In this document: positions 1 to 9,124 of the stretch, one piece after another
How positions within the stretch are numbered: the stretch's first letter is position 1
Layout: the number at the start of each line of letters is the position of its first letter
Virus record (IMG/VR): IMGVR_UViG_3300044981_000350
Location: 1 to 64,000 of that record
Reading direction: 5' to 3' (one strand)
Origin: a virus
Length of the DNA stretch: 64,000 nt
Notes under the pieces: model-generated
Told to the model about the DNA's origin: nothing
Seen by the model: only the letters and a program-made list of their open reading frames with translations
Database searches by the model: none
Made by a program: the position numbers and the translations under genes

Positions 1-1
1 T

Positions 2-2191
2 CCCGTGGGGGCCCAAGGGGCTACGGGCGCGAGCGGCACGCCGGGAACCAACGGGGCAACCGGAGCCACCGGAGCTGCGGGCAATACCGGCCCTACCGGA
101 GCCAAGGGCGCGACCGGCACTGCGGGGCAAAACGCGTTCGGCGTCACGACGGCCGATTTCGTTCAACCGGCGGTCGGCACCACGGTCACAATCCAAGTGG
201 ATTCCACCGCTTGGATGGGGATGGGGCAACCCCTCTTCATCGAAACCGGCGGGGATTACATCATCGACGGGATCGCATCGGGCACGATCCTCACCGTCAC
301 CAACGTCGGGGATAGCGTCAACGCATCCCCAGGGACGACCATCCCGAGCGGATCGACCGTAAGCCCGGGGGGTTTGCAAGGGGCTACGGGACCGACCGGG
401 CCTCAGGGCATCACCGGGCCCCTGGGTGCAACCGGCGCCACCGGCGCAACGGGCGGGATCGGAGCTACCGGAAGCACGGGGCCGACGGGAATCACCGGTG
501 CGACCGGTGCCGGGGTCACCGGGGCTACAGGTGCAGTCGGTTCTACCGGGCCCACGGGGCCGGTAGGGATCACGGGCGCTACCGGGCCGCAGGGGAATCA
601 AGGAACGACAGGGCCGACCGGACCCACGGGTGGTCAAGGCGCCACCGGGGCTACTGGGGCCACCGGAACTACGGGGGGCGCCGGGAGCACGGGCGCCACC
701 GGCACGCAAGGGACGACCGGACCGACGGGCGCGCAAGGAACGACTGGGGCCACCGGGGCGACCGGGGGTCAAGGCGCGACGGGGGCGACGGGATCAACGG
801 GGGGCCAAGGGGCCACCGGCGCGACTGGAGCTCAGGGAACCACCGGACCGACGGGCGCCAACGGAGCCAATGGTGCTACGGGCGCAACTGGGGCCACGGG
901 GGCCCAGGGGGTCACCGGCGCCACCGGGGTGGGGTCGCTCAACCCGCCGGTCACAACGACGGTCCACACCAATAGCAGCAATGCGATCTATACCATCGAC
1001 TCTACGGGGGGCGGGGCCGATAGTATCATCTGGCACAACAAGACGGGCAATACCTCTTACGTTTTGCCGGCGCCGACCGCGGGGCGACTCCTTCAGCTCC
1101 AAGATCGCCGGGGCTCGATCCAAACCCCCAGCAATTGGGTGTCGATCGTGCCCAACGCGGGGGAGTCGATCAATAGCTCTGCCGGCTTCGCGATGACGGG
1201 CACCGTCACGACGAACGGTACAACGGCAATCGTTGGTTCGAGCACCCTCTTTACTCAAGAGACCTACGTTGGGGCCTCGATCATCATCTCGAATCAAGGC
1301 GGGGTCGACTACATCATCGCATCGATCACCGACGACACCCATCTTACTCTCACGACCGCCTTTACGGGGGCCTCCGCAAGTGGGCTTACGAGCCTTCGCA
1401 CAAGCCTCCTCTTCGCCGCAAACTACGGGCGGCTCTACATCGAATCCGATGGTACCAACTGGTCGATCAACGGCGACGGCACACCGACGCGCATCCAATT
1501 TACGGCGGCAACCTCGTTCATACCCCCCGCTGGGGTAGCTGCCGGGGTGGCCGTAGGCGCAGGCGGCGGAGGTGGTGGAGGCGGCGGCGGCACAACGTCC
1601 AGTCAGAGCGCGGGTGGTGGCGGGGGCTCGCTCGAGGGCCGAAAGGATGTTGCCTTTACACCGAACACCTCATATGCAGTTACGATCGGGGCGGGGGGTG
1701 CGGGGGGTAACGCGGGCGCCAATATCGGCACCCACGGGGGGAGTACAGCGCTCGGGTCGCTCGTAACTTTCCCGGGAGCATCGGGCGGTCAATCGAACAC
1801 CGGCGGAGGGGCGGGAGGGATCGCCGTCACATCCACCGGGGCCACAAACGTTTACCAAAATAACAACGGCATCGGCGGGTCCGTCGCCGGGGGTGGGGAC
1901 GGGGGTAATTCCAGCGGCCCACCCGCAGGTGGCGGCGACAATCCGTCCGGAGGTCTGGGTGCAGCCGCAGGAACGTCTTCGGGCATATGGTATGGAGGGG
2001 CCGGTGGAGGCGGCGGCCCGCGCGGTAACGGCGGCGCCGGGGGTACCGGTAGCAACGGCGGTACCGCGGGCAATGGTGTCGCACCGAGCGCGAACACCGG
2101 CGCGGGTGGCGGTGGCGGCGGTACCGGTGCCGCAGGCGGGAACGGCGCTACTGGTGGCTCAGGTTATCTCGATGTCATCTACACTCTCTAA
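2..2191 (+). CDS. Collagen-like fibre protein with C-terminal glycine-rich adhesin-like domain (5' partial)
   Basis: The reading frame is open to the left edge, so the true start lies upstream; the GTG at 5 is probably an internal Val codon. Domains in order: a Gly-X-Thr/Pro collagen-like stretch, an insert of about 80 residues beginning [12 protein letters not shown], a second long collagen-like array, a beta-rich region, and a last 200 residues made largely of poly-Gly and GGAGG turns ending [10 protein letters not shown]. Collagen-like repeats form trimeric fibres in phage spikes. The glycine-rich end resembles polyglycine-sandwich tips such as the gp38 adhesin of T-even phages, so a receptor-binding fibre is likely. 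The AFGVTT insert recurs in the protein at 3774. Fibre class is sure, receptor role is inferred. Confidence 0.85.
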   Translation, partial: PVGAQGATGASGTPGTNGATGATGAAGNTGPTGAKGATGTAGQNAFGVTTADFVQPAVGTTVTIQVDSTAWMGMGQPLFIETGGDYIIDGIASGTILTVTNVGDSVNASPGTTIPSGSTVSPGGLQGATGPTGPQGITGPLGATGATGATGGIGATGSTGPTGITGATGAGVTGATGAVGSTGPTGPVGITGATGPQGNQGTTGPTGPTGGQGATGATGATGTTGGAGSTGATGTQGTTGPTGAQGTTGATGATGGQGATGATGSTGGQGATGATGAQGTTGPTGANGANGATGATGATGAQGVTGATGVGSLNPPVTTTVHTNSSNAIYTIDSTGGGADSIIWHNKTGNTSYVLPAPTAGRLLQLQDRRGSIQTPSNWVSIVPNAGESINSSAGFAMTGTVTTNGTTAIVGSSTLFTQETYVGASIIISNQGGVDYIIASITDDTHLTLTTAFTGASASGLTSLRTSLLFAANYGRLYIESDGTNWSINGDGTPTRIQFTAATSFIPPAGVAAGVAVGAGGGGGGGGGGTTSSQSAGGGGGSLEGRKDVAFTPNTSYAVTIGAGGAGGNAGANIGTHGGSTALGSLVTFPGASGGQSNTGGGAGGIAVTSTGATNVYQNNNGIGGSVAGGGDGGNSSGPPAGGGDNPSGGLGAAAGTSSGIWYGGAGGGGGPRGNGGAGGTGSNGGTAGNGVAPSANTGAGGGGGGTGAAGGNGATGGSGYLDVIYTL

Positions 2192-2218
2192 AAAAACAAA
2201 AGCGGAAAGCGGAAACCA

Positions 2219-3754
2219 ATGAGTGCCCAAAACATTCCCGGATCGAGTCAAGTCGACGCGTTACGAAACCTTCAATACATCCGCTCTGGCGGCGGGGGCG
2301 GAGGCGGCGCTACGGGCCCGACCGGTCCTAGTGGAGCTACCGGCGCAACTGGCGCTACCGGGGCTACAGGCGTTGGGGCTACCGGGCCGACAGGCCCCCA
2401 GGGGGCGACCGGGGCTACTGGGCCGGCCATGTTCCAACCTTTCAGCGGCACGCGCTATATCGACCCGTCGAACGTCACCGGCGGCGCTAGCGACTCCAAC
2501 ACCGGGGTCAACCCCACCAACAGCCCGCCGGGCACGGGGCCGATCCTCACGACGGTGCACCTCAACGCGCTGCTCTACGCACGAAGCCTCACTGGGAACA
2601 CGACCATCACCTACCTGAGTAATGACGTGAGCGGGGTCGGGCTTCTAACCGATACGGTCAACCGAGGGCTCTTCACATTGAACTTCGTCGGAACCCCTCA
2701 GGTGGTTCACACGGGGGGCGCAATCAACGCAGGCACTACCGCGATCAGCCCGAGCACCAATCAACGACAGACGGTTCATACGAGCGATCTGACGACCTTC
2801 GCGCCCTACGTACTCACCGCGTTGGGGGGCTCTGCAACCCTACCGACCCGCCTCGTTGATACGACAACCAACAGCAGCGCATGGATCGTCTCCGCGACGA
2901 CCCCGGCGACGCCGAGTATGAGCCGACCCGTGAGCCAAGCGAGCTTCGCGGCCGGGGCCCTCACGATCGGGGACCCCTATGAGATCGTCACCGGCTCAGT
3001 GTTGACGCTAGCCGCGAGCGGTGAAGCTCCCAACAACGAACTTGGAAGCACCTCGTTTACTAACTTCGCCTTTACGGCCGCGAGCGGGGAGGGGCCTCTC
3101 TCAGTATTCACTCGATGTTCCTTCGACGGTTCGATAGCCACCGGGGGCTCACTTGAAGATTGCTTCGCCACCAATGGATGCGTGGCGATCGGGGTCTCGC
3201 TCAACATGGACGCTGGGGTGCTCTACGCACAACCGCTCGTCGATGAGGTCATCGGACCCTTCAATATAAGCAGCGACATCTATATCACGGGGGATTCGTT
3301 CGTGGTGGCGTTGGATCAGTATGCGAACATCTTTCTATCGCCAGGAATCGGGGCTGGCATCCAGTTGCAAGATACGACCGGATCCGGAGCGATGCGGGTG
3401 CAAGTGCCTACGCAATTGGGGCCGGGCCCAGGGCTCATCTGGGGCACGGGCAACGCCGAAGTTGGGATCTTGATCGATGGAGCTAACGTCGGTTTGTCGG
3501 TTCCAAACACGGCGGGGTCGATCCCGACCGTGACCGGTACCGCGGGCGATTTCGGATTCATTGGGCAAGGAAACCTCGGCCTCATCACCGTAGCGCGCGC
3601 CTGGGATGACACGGCTGGGGCTTACACTGAAGTAGGGGGGGTAGCTACGCGAACCACCACGTGGGCTCATCTCGTAGCTACCATCGGGGCGGGGGGCTTC
3701 AACAACAACGCACATAATGTCGCCACCAATGCATCTGTCACGACGGTCTCGTAA
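2219..3754 (+). CDS. Collagen-like fibre protein with large C-terminal beta domain
   Basis: This 511-residue protein opens with the tag [16 protein letters not shown], shared almost exactly with the next gene, followed by a short collagen-like run ([12 protein letters not shown] type) of about 50 residues. The remaining 400 residues are Thr/Ser/Gly/Asn-rich with regular beta-strand spacing, as in trimeric phage spike heads. The conserved N-terminal tag is the obvious candidate for the part that docks on the virion. ATG at 2219 follows a purine-rich leader (gcggaaagcggaaacca). The gene sits 27 bases after the preceding fibre gene. Confidence 0.8.
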   Translation: MSAQNIPGSSQVDALRNLQYIRSGGGGGGGATGPTGPSGATGATGATGATGVGATGPTGPQGATGATGPAMFQPFSGTRYIDPSNVTGGASDSNTGVNPTNSPPGTGPILTTVHLNALLYARSLTGNTTITYLSNDVSGVGLLTDTVNRGLFTLNFVGTPQVVHTGGAINAGTTAISPSTNQRQTVHTSDLTTFAPYVLTALGGSATLPTRLVDTTTNSSAWIVSATTPATPSMSRPVSQASFAAGALTIGDPYEIVTGSVLTLAASGEAPNNELGSTSFTNFAFTAASGEGPLSVFTRCSFDGSIATGGSLEDCFATNGCVAIGVSLNMDAGVLYAQPLVDEVIGPFNISSDIYITGDSFVVALDQYANIFLSPGIGAGIQLQDTTGSGAMRVQVPTQLGPGPGLIWGTGNAEVGILIDGANVGLSVPNTAGSIPTVTGTAGDFGFIGQGNLGLITVARAWDDTAGAYTEVGGVATRTTTWAHLVATIGAGGFNNNAHNVATNASVTTVS

Positions 3755-3773
3755 ACCGTACGAATGAAATAAA

Positions 3774-5609
3774 ATGGGCCAAAATATCCCGGGGTCATCC
3801 CAAGTCGACGCACTTCGCAACCAGGCTGCCCTCAAAGGCGCTACCGGCGGAGCCTCTGGGGCTACTGGGCCCGAGGGCCCCACCGGCGCCACGGGTCCGG
3901 CCGGAACTCCGGGGGGAGCCACTGGGGCGACAGGCCCGATCGGCCCTGGCGGCGGCGCGTCTGGGCCCACCGGCCCTTCCGGCCCCACGGGTTCCCCTGG
4001 CGCTACGGGTGCAACAGGGAGTGGAGCCACCGGCGCGACGGGGGCGAGCGGTACCGCCGGAACCGTCGGGGCAACTGGGGCGACGGGCGCGGGCGTGACC
4101 GGAGCTACTGGGAGCCAGGGGGCGACGGGCGCTACAGGGGCCTCAGGTACAGTCGGGGCCACGGGCGCAACCGGAACGAAGGGGGCCACCGGAGCTAGCG
4201 GCGCCAACGCCTTCGGGGTGACCACCGCAAGCTTTGTGCAACCCACCGTCGGGAGTGACGTCAGCGTCAACGTCGACACCACCGATTGGATGGGGCTCGG
4301 CCAACCCGTGTTCGTAGAGACCGGGGGTGACTACACCGTGGCGGGCATCGCCAGCGGCACGATCGTGAACCTGACCAACGTAGGGGATAGCGTCAATGTG
4401 AGCCCCGGCACGACGGTCAACGCCGGTTCAAGTATTAGCCCCGGGGGCTTGCAGGGCGCCTCTGGACCGACGGGCCCCACCGGAACCCAAGGAGCGACTG
4501 GCGCCACGGGGGCGCAGGGGATTCAAGGCCCCTCCGGACCCACGGGGGCTACGGGACCGGTTGCGGCGACGGGGCCCACCGGCCCGGCGGGGGTTACCGG
4601 GGCGACAGGGCCGCTCGGCGCTACGGGCGCCACGGGCGCAGTAGGAATCACCGGAGCTACGGGGCCGAACGGAAACACTGGCGCAACGGGCGCTACGGGG
4701 CCGGGGGGAACGCAGGGCGCCACCGGGGCCACCGGCAGTGGTGGGGCCCAGGGCGCGACGGGCGCCACCGGGGCAAACGGAACGAACGGCGCTACCGGCA
4801 ATACCGGACCAATCGGTGTGACTGGCGCAACAGGGCCGGCTGGGAGCGCGAATGTTTCTATCGGTACCTTCGCGAGCCGACCGGCCGCGGGCACCGCCGG
4901 GCGCATCTATATTGCAACGGATAGCGCAGTAGGCTTCGCGGTAGATAACGGGAGCGCATGGCTTCCAATGCTGGGAGGGATGGTGCCGGGGGTGCAACCG
5001 CCGTTGGCGGCTACGTTCACGGCGGTCAATCAAGGGACATCGACGTTGACGGACGCGAACGGAACACTCATCTATACAGGGGTCATCGACACCGGGACAA
5101 CCTTCCGCGGTTATGTGCAGTCGTGGCCCAGCGGAACCACGAATACTAATACGATCGAAGGGTCAATAACTCAAATTGGTAACGCGGCGAGTTCGGGGGC
5201 CACAAACGGTTTTCCGTCTTTCGCTATTGTTATGCGCGAGTCTGCTACGGGCAAGATGCTCCAGATTGAGCTCATCTTCCAAACCGATGCCGGTGGATCA
5301 GGCGGTTTCCCTGGCGCATGGTTTACGACAGTTTCTACATGGACCGCCGCTAGCGGTTCGGGGAATAGATCCGCCACTAACTACACGTTCCCCGATCACG
5401 GAACGGGGTCGGCGGTATTTATGCGACTCCGGCGTGCTACCGCAAACATTTTCGTAGAGATGAGCCGCGACCGCCAAAACTGGGTCCAGATTGGTAATAG
5501 CCTCGCGGTGACAGCTGTTTTTACAACGGCGCCGGACCAGTATGGGATCGGCGGTTTCGGCCAGATCGTTTTGACCACCGGGCAATGCATGCACCTCGTT
5601 GCCTCATGA
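3774..5609 (+). CDS. Collagen-like fibre protein, paralogue of the first fibre
   Basis: The N-terminus [15 protein letters not shown] repeats the tag of the preceding gene. It is followed by a collagen-like array, an 80-residue insert ([15 protein letters not shown] to SISPGGLQG) homologous to that in the window's first gene, a second collagen-like array to about residue 355, and a C-terminal beta-rich head of about 220 residues with low similarity to the others. The pattern of shared stalk modules and divergent tips fits fibres that differ in target specificity. ATG at 3774 lies after an A-rich leader (gaatgaaataaa). The last part of the head is less G+C-rich than the stalk, as if acquired separately. 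Confidence 0.82.
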   Translation: MGQNIPGSSQVDALRNQAALKGATGGASGATGPEGPTGATGPAGTPGGATGATGPIGPGGGASGPTGPSGPTGSPGATGATGSGATGATGASGTAGTVGATGATGAGVTGATGSQGATGATGASGTVGATGATGTKGATGASGANAFGVTTASFVQPTVGSDVSVNVDTTDWMGLGQPVFVETGGDYTVAGIASGTIVNLTNVGDSVNVSPGTTVNAGSSISPGGLQGASGPTGPTGTQGATGATGAQGIQGPSGPTGATGPVAATGPTGPAGVTGATGPLGATGATGAVGITGATGPNGNTGATGATGPGGTQGATGATGSGGAQGATGATGANGTNGATGNTGPIGVTGATGPAGSANVSIGTFASRPAAGTAGRIYIATDSAVGFAVDNGSAWLPMLGGMVPGVQPPLAATFTAVNQGTSTLTDANGTLIYTGVIDTGTTFRGYVQSWPSGTTNTNTIEGSITQIGNAASSGATNGFPSFAIVMRESATGKMLQIELIFQTDAGGSGGFPGAWFTTVSTWTAASGSGNRSATNYTFPDHGTGSAVFMRLRRATANIFVEMSRDRQNWVQIGNSLAVTAVFTTAPDQYGIGGFGQIVLTTGQCMHLVAS

Positions 5610-5646
5610 CCGTTGGATGGTTAGGCTCTCAGTAAGGAGACGCATT

Positions 5647-5946
5647 ATGAAACTCAACTACCAGCTATATGCAGCCCCCGGTTCTGTTATTGTTGTAGGC
5701 GCCGACACTAACGGCGTACCGGATCTCGTAGGAATAAGCGGGCTTACCGCACCAGTCTTCGTAGGCGTACCTACGTTAGAGTCAGGGTCGACGATCTTCG
5801 TCACCGATACTGACGGATCCTGTAACGCTACGAATTACATCCAAATCAACTACTTCGTTGGCGCCCCTATCGTTCTATCGACCCCGTATGCCTCAGTCGA
5901 GATCATGACGCTACCTACCGGCATGGTCGCTATTACGCAAAAGTAG
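5647..5946 (+). CDS. Small beta-rich protein following the fibre genes
   Basis: This 99-residue protein (MKLNYQLYAAPGSVIVVGAD...) is rich in Val, Ile, Thr and Gly with no charged helices, which suggests a small all-beta fold. A good ribosome site (aaggaga) precedes ATG 5647. Its position as last gene of the fibre cluster suggests a fibre accessory or decoration protein, but I do not recognise a family. It ends 4 bases before the convergent operon that reads leftward from 11.1 kb. Confidence 0.6.
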   Translation: MKLNYQLYAAPGSVIVVGADTNGVPDLVGISGLTAPVFVGVPTLESGSTIFVTDTDGSCNATNYIQINYFVGAPIVLSTPYASVEIMTLPTGMVAITQK

Positions 5947-5949
5947 CGT

Positions 5950-6204
5950 TCACTTATCGACGCATCGCCCAATCAACGCCACGCCGCGGTCCTTCACAAA
6001 AGCCCCCGCGGCGCCGCACCATCCAACCTCGAGCCGCCGGACCGTCTCTGGCGTCATGCAGTAGGCACCGTAGCCCTCTGACACCTGGGTCAACCCCGGG
6101 AGGCAGTCACGCGGAGTCAGCGCCGAACCGAGTTGTGCTCCAAGCGCGAGAGCTAGAGCACAACCGACGCCGTAGGCCGCCGCGAGAAGCCCGAAGGTCT
6201 TCAC
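5950..6204 (-). CDS. Small secreted or membrane protein, last gene of leftward operon
   Basis: The GTG start at 6204 overlaps the end of the nuclease gene by 4 bases. The product of 84 residues begins KTFGLLAAAYGVGCALALALGAQL, which looks like a signal peptide or single membrane segment. The rest contains four cysteines (DCLPGL, YCMTP, WCGAA, GRCVDK) that could form disulfides outside the cytoplasm. The function is not recognisable. Confidence 0.6.
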   Translation of the reverse strand: MKTFGLLAAAYGVGCALALALGAQLGSALTPRDCLPGLTQVSEGYGAYCMTPETVRRLEVGWCGAAGAFVKDRGVALIGRCVDK

Positions 6205-7451
6205 CGGCTCTTCACCGCGCGGAGCTCGAGTTGGGCCTTCTCCGCGAGGGCCCCGCAAGAGCGTAGCGAATCCAGCATCGCGTTCCCCTTATCCGGGCCC
6301 AACGCCGCGAGCACGCTCGACTTGGAAAGGCGTTCGACCATCTTCTCGACCAGCTCCACGGTGCTCCCGTCGGGGCATTCCCCGGGGCCATTGGCGGCCA
6401 CCCAAGCGCGGATCTCTTCGCCGAGGCGATCGGACATCCGATTGAACTCACGACGGGCCTGGTGAATGGCGCCCACACGTTGAGCCGTAAGGGGGCCGCC
6501 GGCCCGTTGCAATACCGTCAGCGACGTGGTGTTGGTCGGACACGCACTCCAGGCGGGGCAGTACGAACACCAATCGCCGGGATGGAGCCACCCGTTACCG
6601 AGCCGCTTCCAAACTTTGGTCAACTCCGTGCGGTGCTGGCACAAGTCAGAAACCGTCAACTCGTCGGCCATCACTTGAGGGAGGCCCTCGAGCGGTGCAT
6701 GGAAGAACGCCACGATCACCAAGTCGGGGGCATACAGATCAGCGAAGGCTGTTGCCAAGGAACGGAGCTGGCCATTCTCGGCTGGGGTCCGGGGCTGCCA
6801 GTCGGCGGCGACGTTCCACCCCGACTTGTGGTCCAGCACGAGCAAAACCTTCGCTCCCTTCGGTTGGAGGTGCATCGATCCGCCGGCGCCTAACGAAACT
6901 AAGTCTGCGGTGCCTGGAAACTCCTCCTCCAACGCTTCGGGGTAGTCATGCGCATTCCCCGGCCCACCCGGAAGTAAACGCGTGGGTCCCCCCGCCATAT
7001 TCAGCGCGGCGGTCACCTCGGTGGAAACCTTGCCACGAGTGAAGTCGAGACCCCACATATTCGACCCGCGAAGCCACTTGAGCAGCACCGGCAGCGCGGA
7101 ACCCACCCGATCGCGCAGCTCATCGACGTCGACATCCCACTTCTTTGCGGAGGCCTTTGCGTTGAAGCGCTTCCCCCGCAATATCGCCTCGGCCCCCTCA
7201 TGGAAGGCGCTTCCGAATCGGGTGCGTTCACCGACGGTCTCGGCGTGGACCGACTTGAACCATGGGTAACTACATTGAAAGAGCAGATCCGTTTTGCTCA
7301 TCGTGGGCCGCACGAGCCGAACCAACTCCGCCGGCGGGTCCGTCGAATCTGTCGCGAGGGATTCCGCAAGTTCACCCGACAGCGATGCGACCCGCGCGGG
7401 AATCTTGCGAGGGCCCGATCCGTTGACGACCCGGAGCCTTACTTTTGCCAC
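6201..7451 (-). CDS. PD-(D/E)XK nuclease, Cas4/RecB-like with C-terminal iron-sulfur-type cysteines
   Basis: The 416-residue product contains the nuclease core LLVLDHKSGW (the D...xK part of PD-(D/E)XK), preceded by an acidic helix (EEEFPGTADLV), and ends its core with the cluster CSYCPAWSACP typical of Cas4/AddB-type 4Fe-4S nucleases; an upstream Cys (LFQCSYPWF) completes four. Such phage enzymes resect DNA ends for recombination, and would pair with the Sak4-like ATPase and SSB-like protein at 15-17 kb. I chose GTG 7451 because it gives a 13-base overlap with the preceding gene. Alternatives further upstream would overlap that gene almost fully. Confidence 0.8.
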   Translation of the reverse strand: MAKVRLRVVNGSGPRKIPARVASLSGELAESLATDSTDPPAELVRLVRPTMSKTDLLFQCSYPWFKSVHAETVGERTRFGSAFHEGAEAILRGKRFNAKASAKKWDVDVDELRDRVGSALPVLLKWLRGSNMWGLDFTRGKVSTEVTAALNMAGGPTRLLPGGPGNAHDYPEALEEEFPGTADLVSLGAGGSMHLQPKGAKVLLVLDHKSGWNVAADWQPRTPAENGQLRSLATAFADLYAPDLVIVAFFHAPLEGLPQVMADELTVSDLCQHRTELTKVWKRLGNGWLHPGDWCSYCPAWSACPTNTTSLTVLQRAGGPLTAQRVGAIHQARREFNRMSDRLGEEIRAWVAANGPGECPDGSTVELVEKMVERLSKSSVLAALGPDKGNAMLDSLRSCGALAEKAQLELRAVKSR

Positions 7452-7654
7452 GGTTGACGCACTCCGACGGCCAATTCGCGGAGCCACCAGACTAGGGCAG
7501 CCAACGCAATGAGGGGCCAGACCGTAGCGATCCCCACATCTAAACCGTCGACCGGGGGATCGCCCTCTTGTCGATCGCCAGCCATGGCGCGTAGGTAAGT
7601 CCCACCGCCGAGGATCCAAAGTAGGCCCGCTAAAACCCAACCCATCATGTTCAT
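7439..7654 (-). CDS. Small two-span membrane protein
   Basis: ATG 7654 overlaps the stop of the preceding small gene by 4 bases. The 71-residue product has a first span NMMGWVLAGLLWILGGG and a second span VGIATVWPLIALAALVWWL separated by a charged loop (RAMAGDRQEGDPP). No family is recognised. It is one of several tiny membrane proteins in this operon, which suggests host-envelope or superinfection roles, but that is a guess from position only. Confidence 0.6.
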   Translation of the reverse strand: MNMMGWVLAGLLWILGGGTYLRAMAGDRQEGDPPVDGLDVGIATVWPLIALAALVWWLRELAVGVRQPWQK

Positions 7655-7779
7655 GGCCTCAACAAGAGAATGCCGCACAACAGGGCGCTCATCCCCAGGA
7701 TCGACTGCAACACCGAAAGTGGCTCGACCCAGGTAATGATCGCGAGCGTCACGACGAAAGCCGCCAGCCCATACTTCAT
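7651..7779 (-). CDS. 42-residue hydrophobic peptide
   Basis: ATG 7779 overlaps the stop of the gene before it by 4 bases, and its own stop overlaps the next start in the same way, which strongly supports translation. The product begins MKYGLAAFVVTLAIITWVE and ends MSALLCGILLLRP, forming one long or two short membrane spans. It has no recognisable family. Confidence 0.6.
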   Translation of the reverse strand: MKYGLAAFVVTLAIITWVEPLSVLQSILGMSALLCGILLLRP

Positions 7780-8024
7780 GAGAGCGCGCGACGAAGAGCG
7801 ATACGACCGGCGGCGCTGATGGAGATCACCGCATCCTCGTGGCCCGGCACCAGCACAATCAACCGCGGGCGCATCTTGAACAGATCGTCGAGCTGGTCTT
7901 CTACGGCGTCGAAAAAGCTGGCTTTGCAGGCGCCGAATTCCTCGAGCGTTTGGAGAATGTTGATCTGCTCGTGGGTGAGGGGCGCAACATCCGGCGATTC
8001 GAATTCAACCAGTTTGAGGGTCAT
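7776..8024 (-). CDS. Hypothetical 82-residue cytoplasmic protein
   Basis: The protein is soluble and mixed helical/beta (LTHEQINILQTLEEFGACKASFFDAVEDQ, then RPRLIVLVPGHEDAVISISAAGRIAL). Both ends are coupled to neighbours by ATGA overlaps. The C-terminal half resembles the wing of a winged-helix fold, so DNA binding is possible but unproven. Confidence 0.55.
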   Translation of the reverse strand: MTLKLVEFESPDVAPLTHEQINILQTLEEFGACKASFFDAVEDQLDDLFKMRPRLIVLVPGHEDAVISISAAGRIALRRALS

Positions 8025-8200
8025 CGGGGGTTCAACCGAGCGGCGTGGGGGAGGGGGTAGGAATGTTCCAGGAATGATGGTCCAGTTTGGCCCGGCGACG
8101 CCCGTTCGTAAAGGGGGTTTTTGCCCAAAAGCATGCGGATGCCGTCGATGAGATCGCGCTCTTCGGGGGATGCACGGCGGGGGGTGTAACTATGGGGCAT
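8021..8200 (-). CDS. Hypothetical 59-residue protein
   Basis: ATG 8200 reads MPHSYTPRRASPEERDLIDG and the stop overlaps the next start by 4 bases. The product has a short helix (SPEERDLIDGIRMLLG) followed by a Pro-rich tail. A 56-base gap separates it from the upstream membrane-protein gene. No family is recognised. Confidence 0.5.
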   Translation of the reverse strand: MPHSYTPRRASPEERDLIDGIRMLLGKNPLYERASPGQTGPSFLEHSYPLPHAARLNPR

Positions 8201-8256
8201 CGAGAGCTTCGTGGTGGTGGGATACGCGGGTTAGTGACGGAGAGTTCCGCCGGGCC

Positions 8257-8514
8257 TCACCTCGATCGCTGCCGCGAACCTGCCTTGATAACGACAGCGA
8301 CGAACGTGCCGCCACCAAAGCCTATCGCGTAAGCCGCGATAAATATCGGCCGGTGAATTGCCTCGCCGAGCCCTATGCAAGTCACAAGGGCGTTGAACAT
8401 AGACCACAACGAGGCTCGCGCCGGCTGTCCTTGCTCGGAGTGATGCACCCAAAACACGCAGCCAGCCTCGTATGCAGCGCCGCAAAGAGACGTGAGCAAC
8501 AATGACCAGATCAT
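8257..8514 (-). CDS. Small multi-span membrane protein
   Basis: The 85-residue product has three hydrophobic stretches: MIWSLLLTSLCGAAYEAGCV, LWSMFNALVTCIGLG and IFIAAYAIGFGGGTFVAVVI. Opposing frames here have much poorer protein-like composition. It follows the preceding small gene by 13 bases. Its role is unknown. Confidence 0.55.
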   Translation of the reverse strand: MIWSLLLTSLCGAAYEAGCVFWVHHSEQGQPARASLWSMFNALVTCIGLGEAIHRPIFIAAYAIGFGGGTFVAVVIKAGSRQRSR

Positions 8515-8527
8515 CTCGACATCCTGG

Positions 8528-8647
8528 TCATCGCGGCGCGCGCCGAATCTTGCGATACAACCATCGCGCCGCAGGGAAGTGCCGTCGTCCGCTCAGCAGA
8601 AAGGCGCCGACAGCGAGGTAGATGATGATGTCGCGCAGCATGGTCAT
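8528..8647 (-). CDS. 39-residue single-span peptide with basic tail
   Basis: ATG 8647 overlaps the stop of the HNH gene by 4 bases. The peptide MTMLRDIIIYLAVGAFLLSG is one membrane span, followed by a strongly basic tail (RRHFPAARWLYRKIRRAPR). Such a span with positive-inside tail is typical of small phage membrane proteins. The function is unknown. Confidence 0.5.
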   Translation of the reverse strand: MTMLRDIIIYLAVGAFLLSGRRHFPAARWLYRKIRRAPR

Positions 8648-9120
8648 CGCGGCGCGCAGTCTCTACGTCGTCGTCCGGTCATCAGGTCTCTGGCGTGAGA
8701 CACCGTAATTCCGTAGCGGTCGGCCAACGTTCTGGATGTTGCTCCAGCCGCCGCCAACGACCGAAGCTCGACGAGTTGCTGAACATCAATAATGCCGTTT
8801 GGGTTCGACCGACCGAAGAGTCGCCCAGTGCGTATGCGGCCCTTCGCGATCATGTCGGCAGTATTGTCGAAAGGTAGCCCAAGGAACAAGTGATCCGGAT
8901 TCACGCATGCCGGCGTGTCGCAACGATGACACACGAACATACCGGCAGGCACAGGCCCAACGAACAGTTCGTAGGCAACTCGATGCGCACCGCGCCATCC
9001 ACCTGGAACGCCCAGCCGACCATATCCGGCGTCGTTCAGCGCCGCCGTCCAAAGCCAACACCCGGTGTTGGGTTCTGCCGTGTACTTACCTTCAAAGCGC
9101 TGGCGGACAGTGGGTTTCAT
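8644..9120 (-). CDS. HNH endonuclease (homing-type)
   Basis: The 158-residue product begins with a degenerate strand region (RQRFEGKYTAEPNTGCWLW), then carries the His-Cys signature HRVAYELFVG, FVCHRCDTPACVNPDHLFLG that defines HNH_3-type zinc-loop homing nucleases (Cys pairs, central Asn-Pro-Asp-His). The C-terminal part (LVELRSLAAAGATSRTLADRYGITVSHARDL) is a helix-turn-helix that would read the target site. Phage genomes carry such enzymes as free-standing mobile genes. Here it is wedged between small genes of the leftward operon. A second HNH gene of a different subfamily lies at 23.6 kb. Confidence 0.85.
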   Translation of the reverse strand: MKPTVRQRFEGKYTAEPNTGCWLWTAALNDAGYGRLGVPGGWRGAHRVAYELFVGPVPAGMFVCHRCDTPACVNPDHLFLGLPFDNTADMIAKGRIRTGRLFGRSNPNGIIDVQQLVELRSLAAAGATSRTLADRYGITVSHARDLMTGRRRRDCAPR

Positions 9121-9124
9121 GATA

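Noticed and set aside
794-1498. Long open frames on both strands across the collagen-like genes
   Set aside because: They are antisense or shifted shadows of Gly-X-Thr repeats (Ala-Pro-Val or Arg-rich translations) and have no ribosome sites or protein-like composition.
3335-4282. Antisense frame rich in VAPVAP repeats
   Set aside because: It is the reverse reading of the collagen-like array at 3774 and is not an elastin-like gene.
6201-7451. Cas4 as part of a CRISPR-Cas system
   Set aside because: No other cas gene or repeat array lies nearby. The Cas4/RecB-like nuclease fits phage recombination with the Sak4-like ATPase and SSB-like protein.
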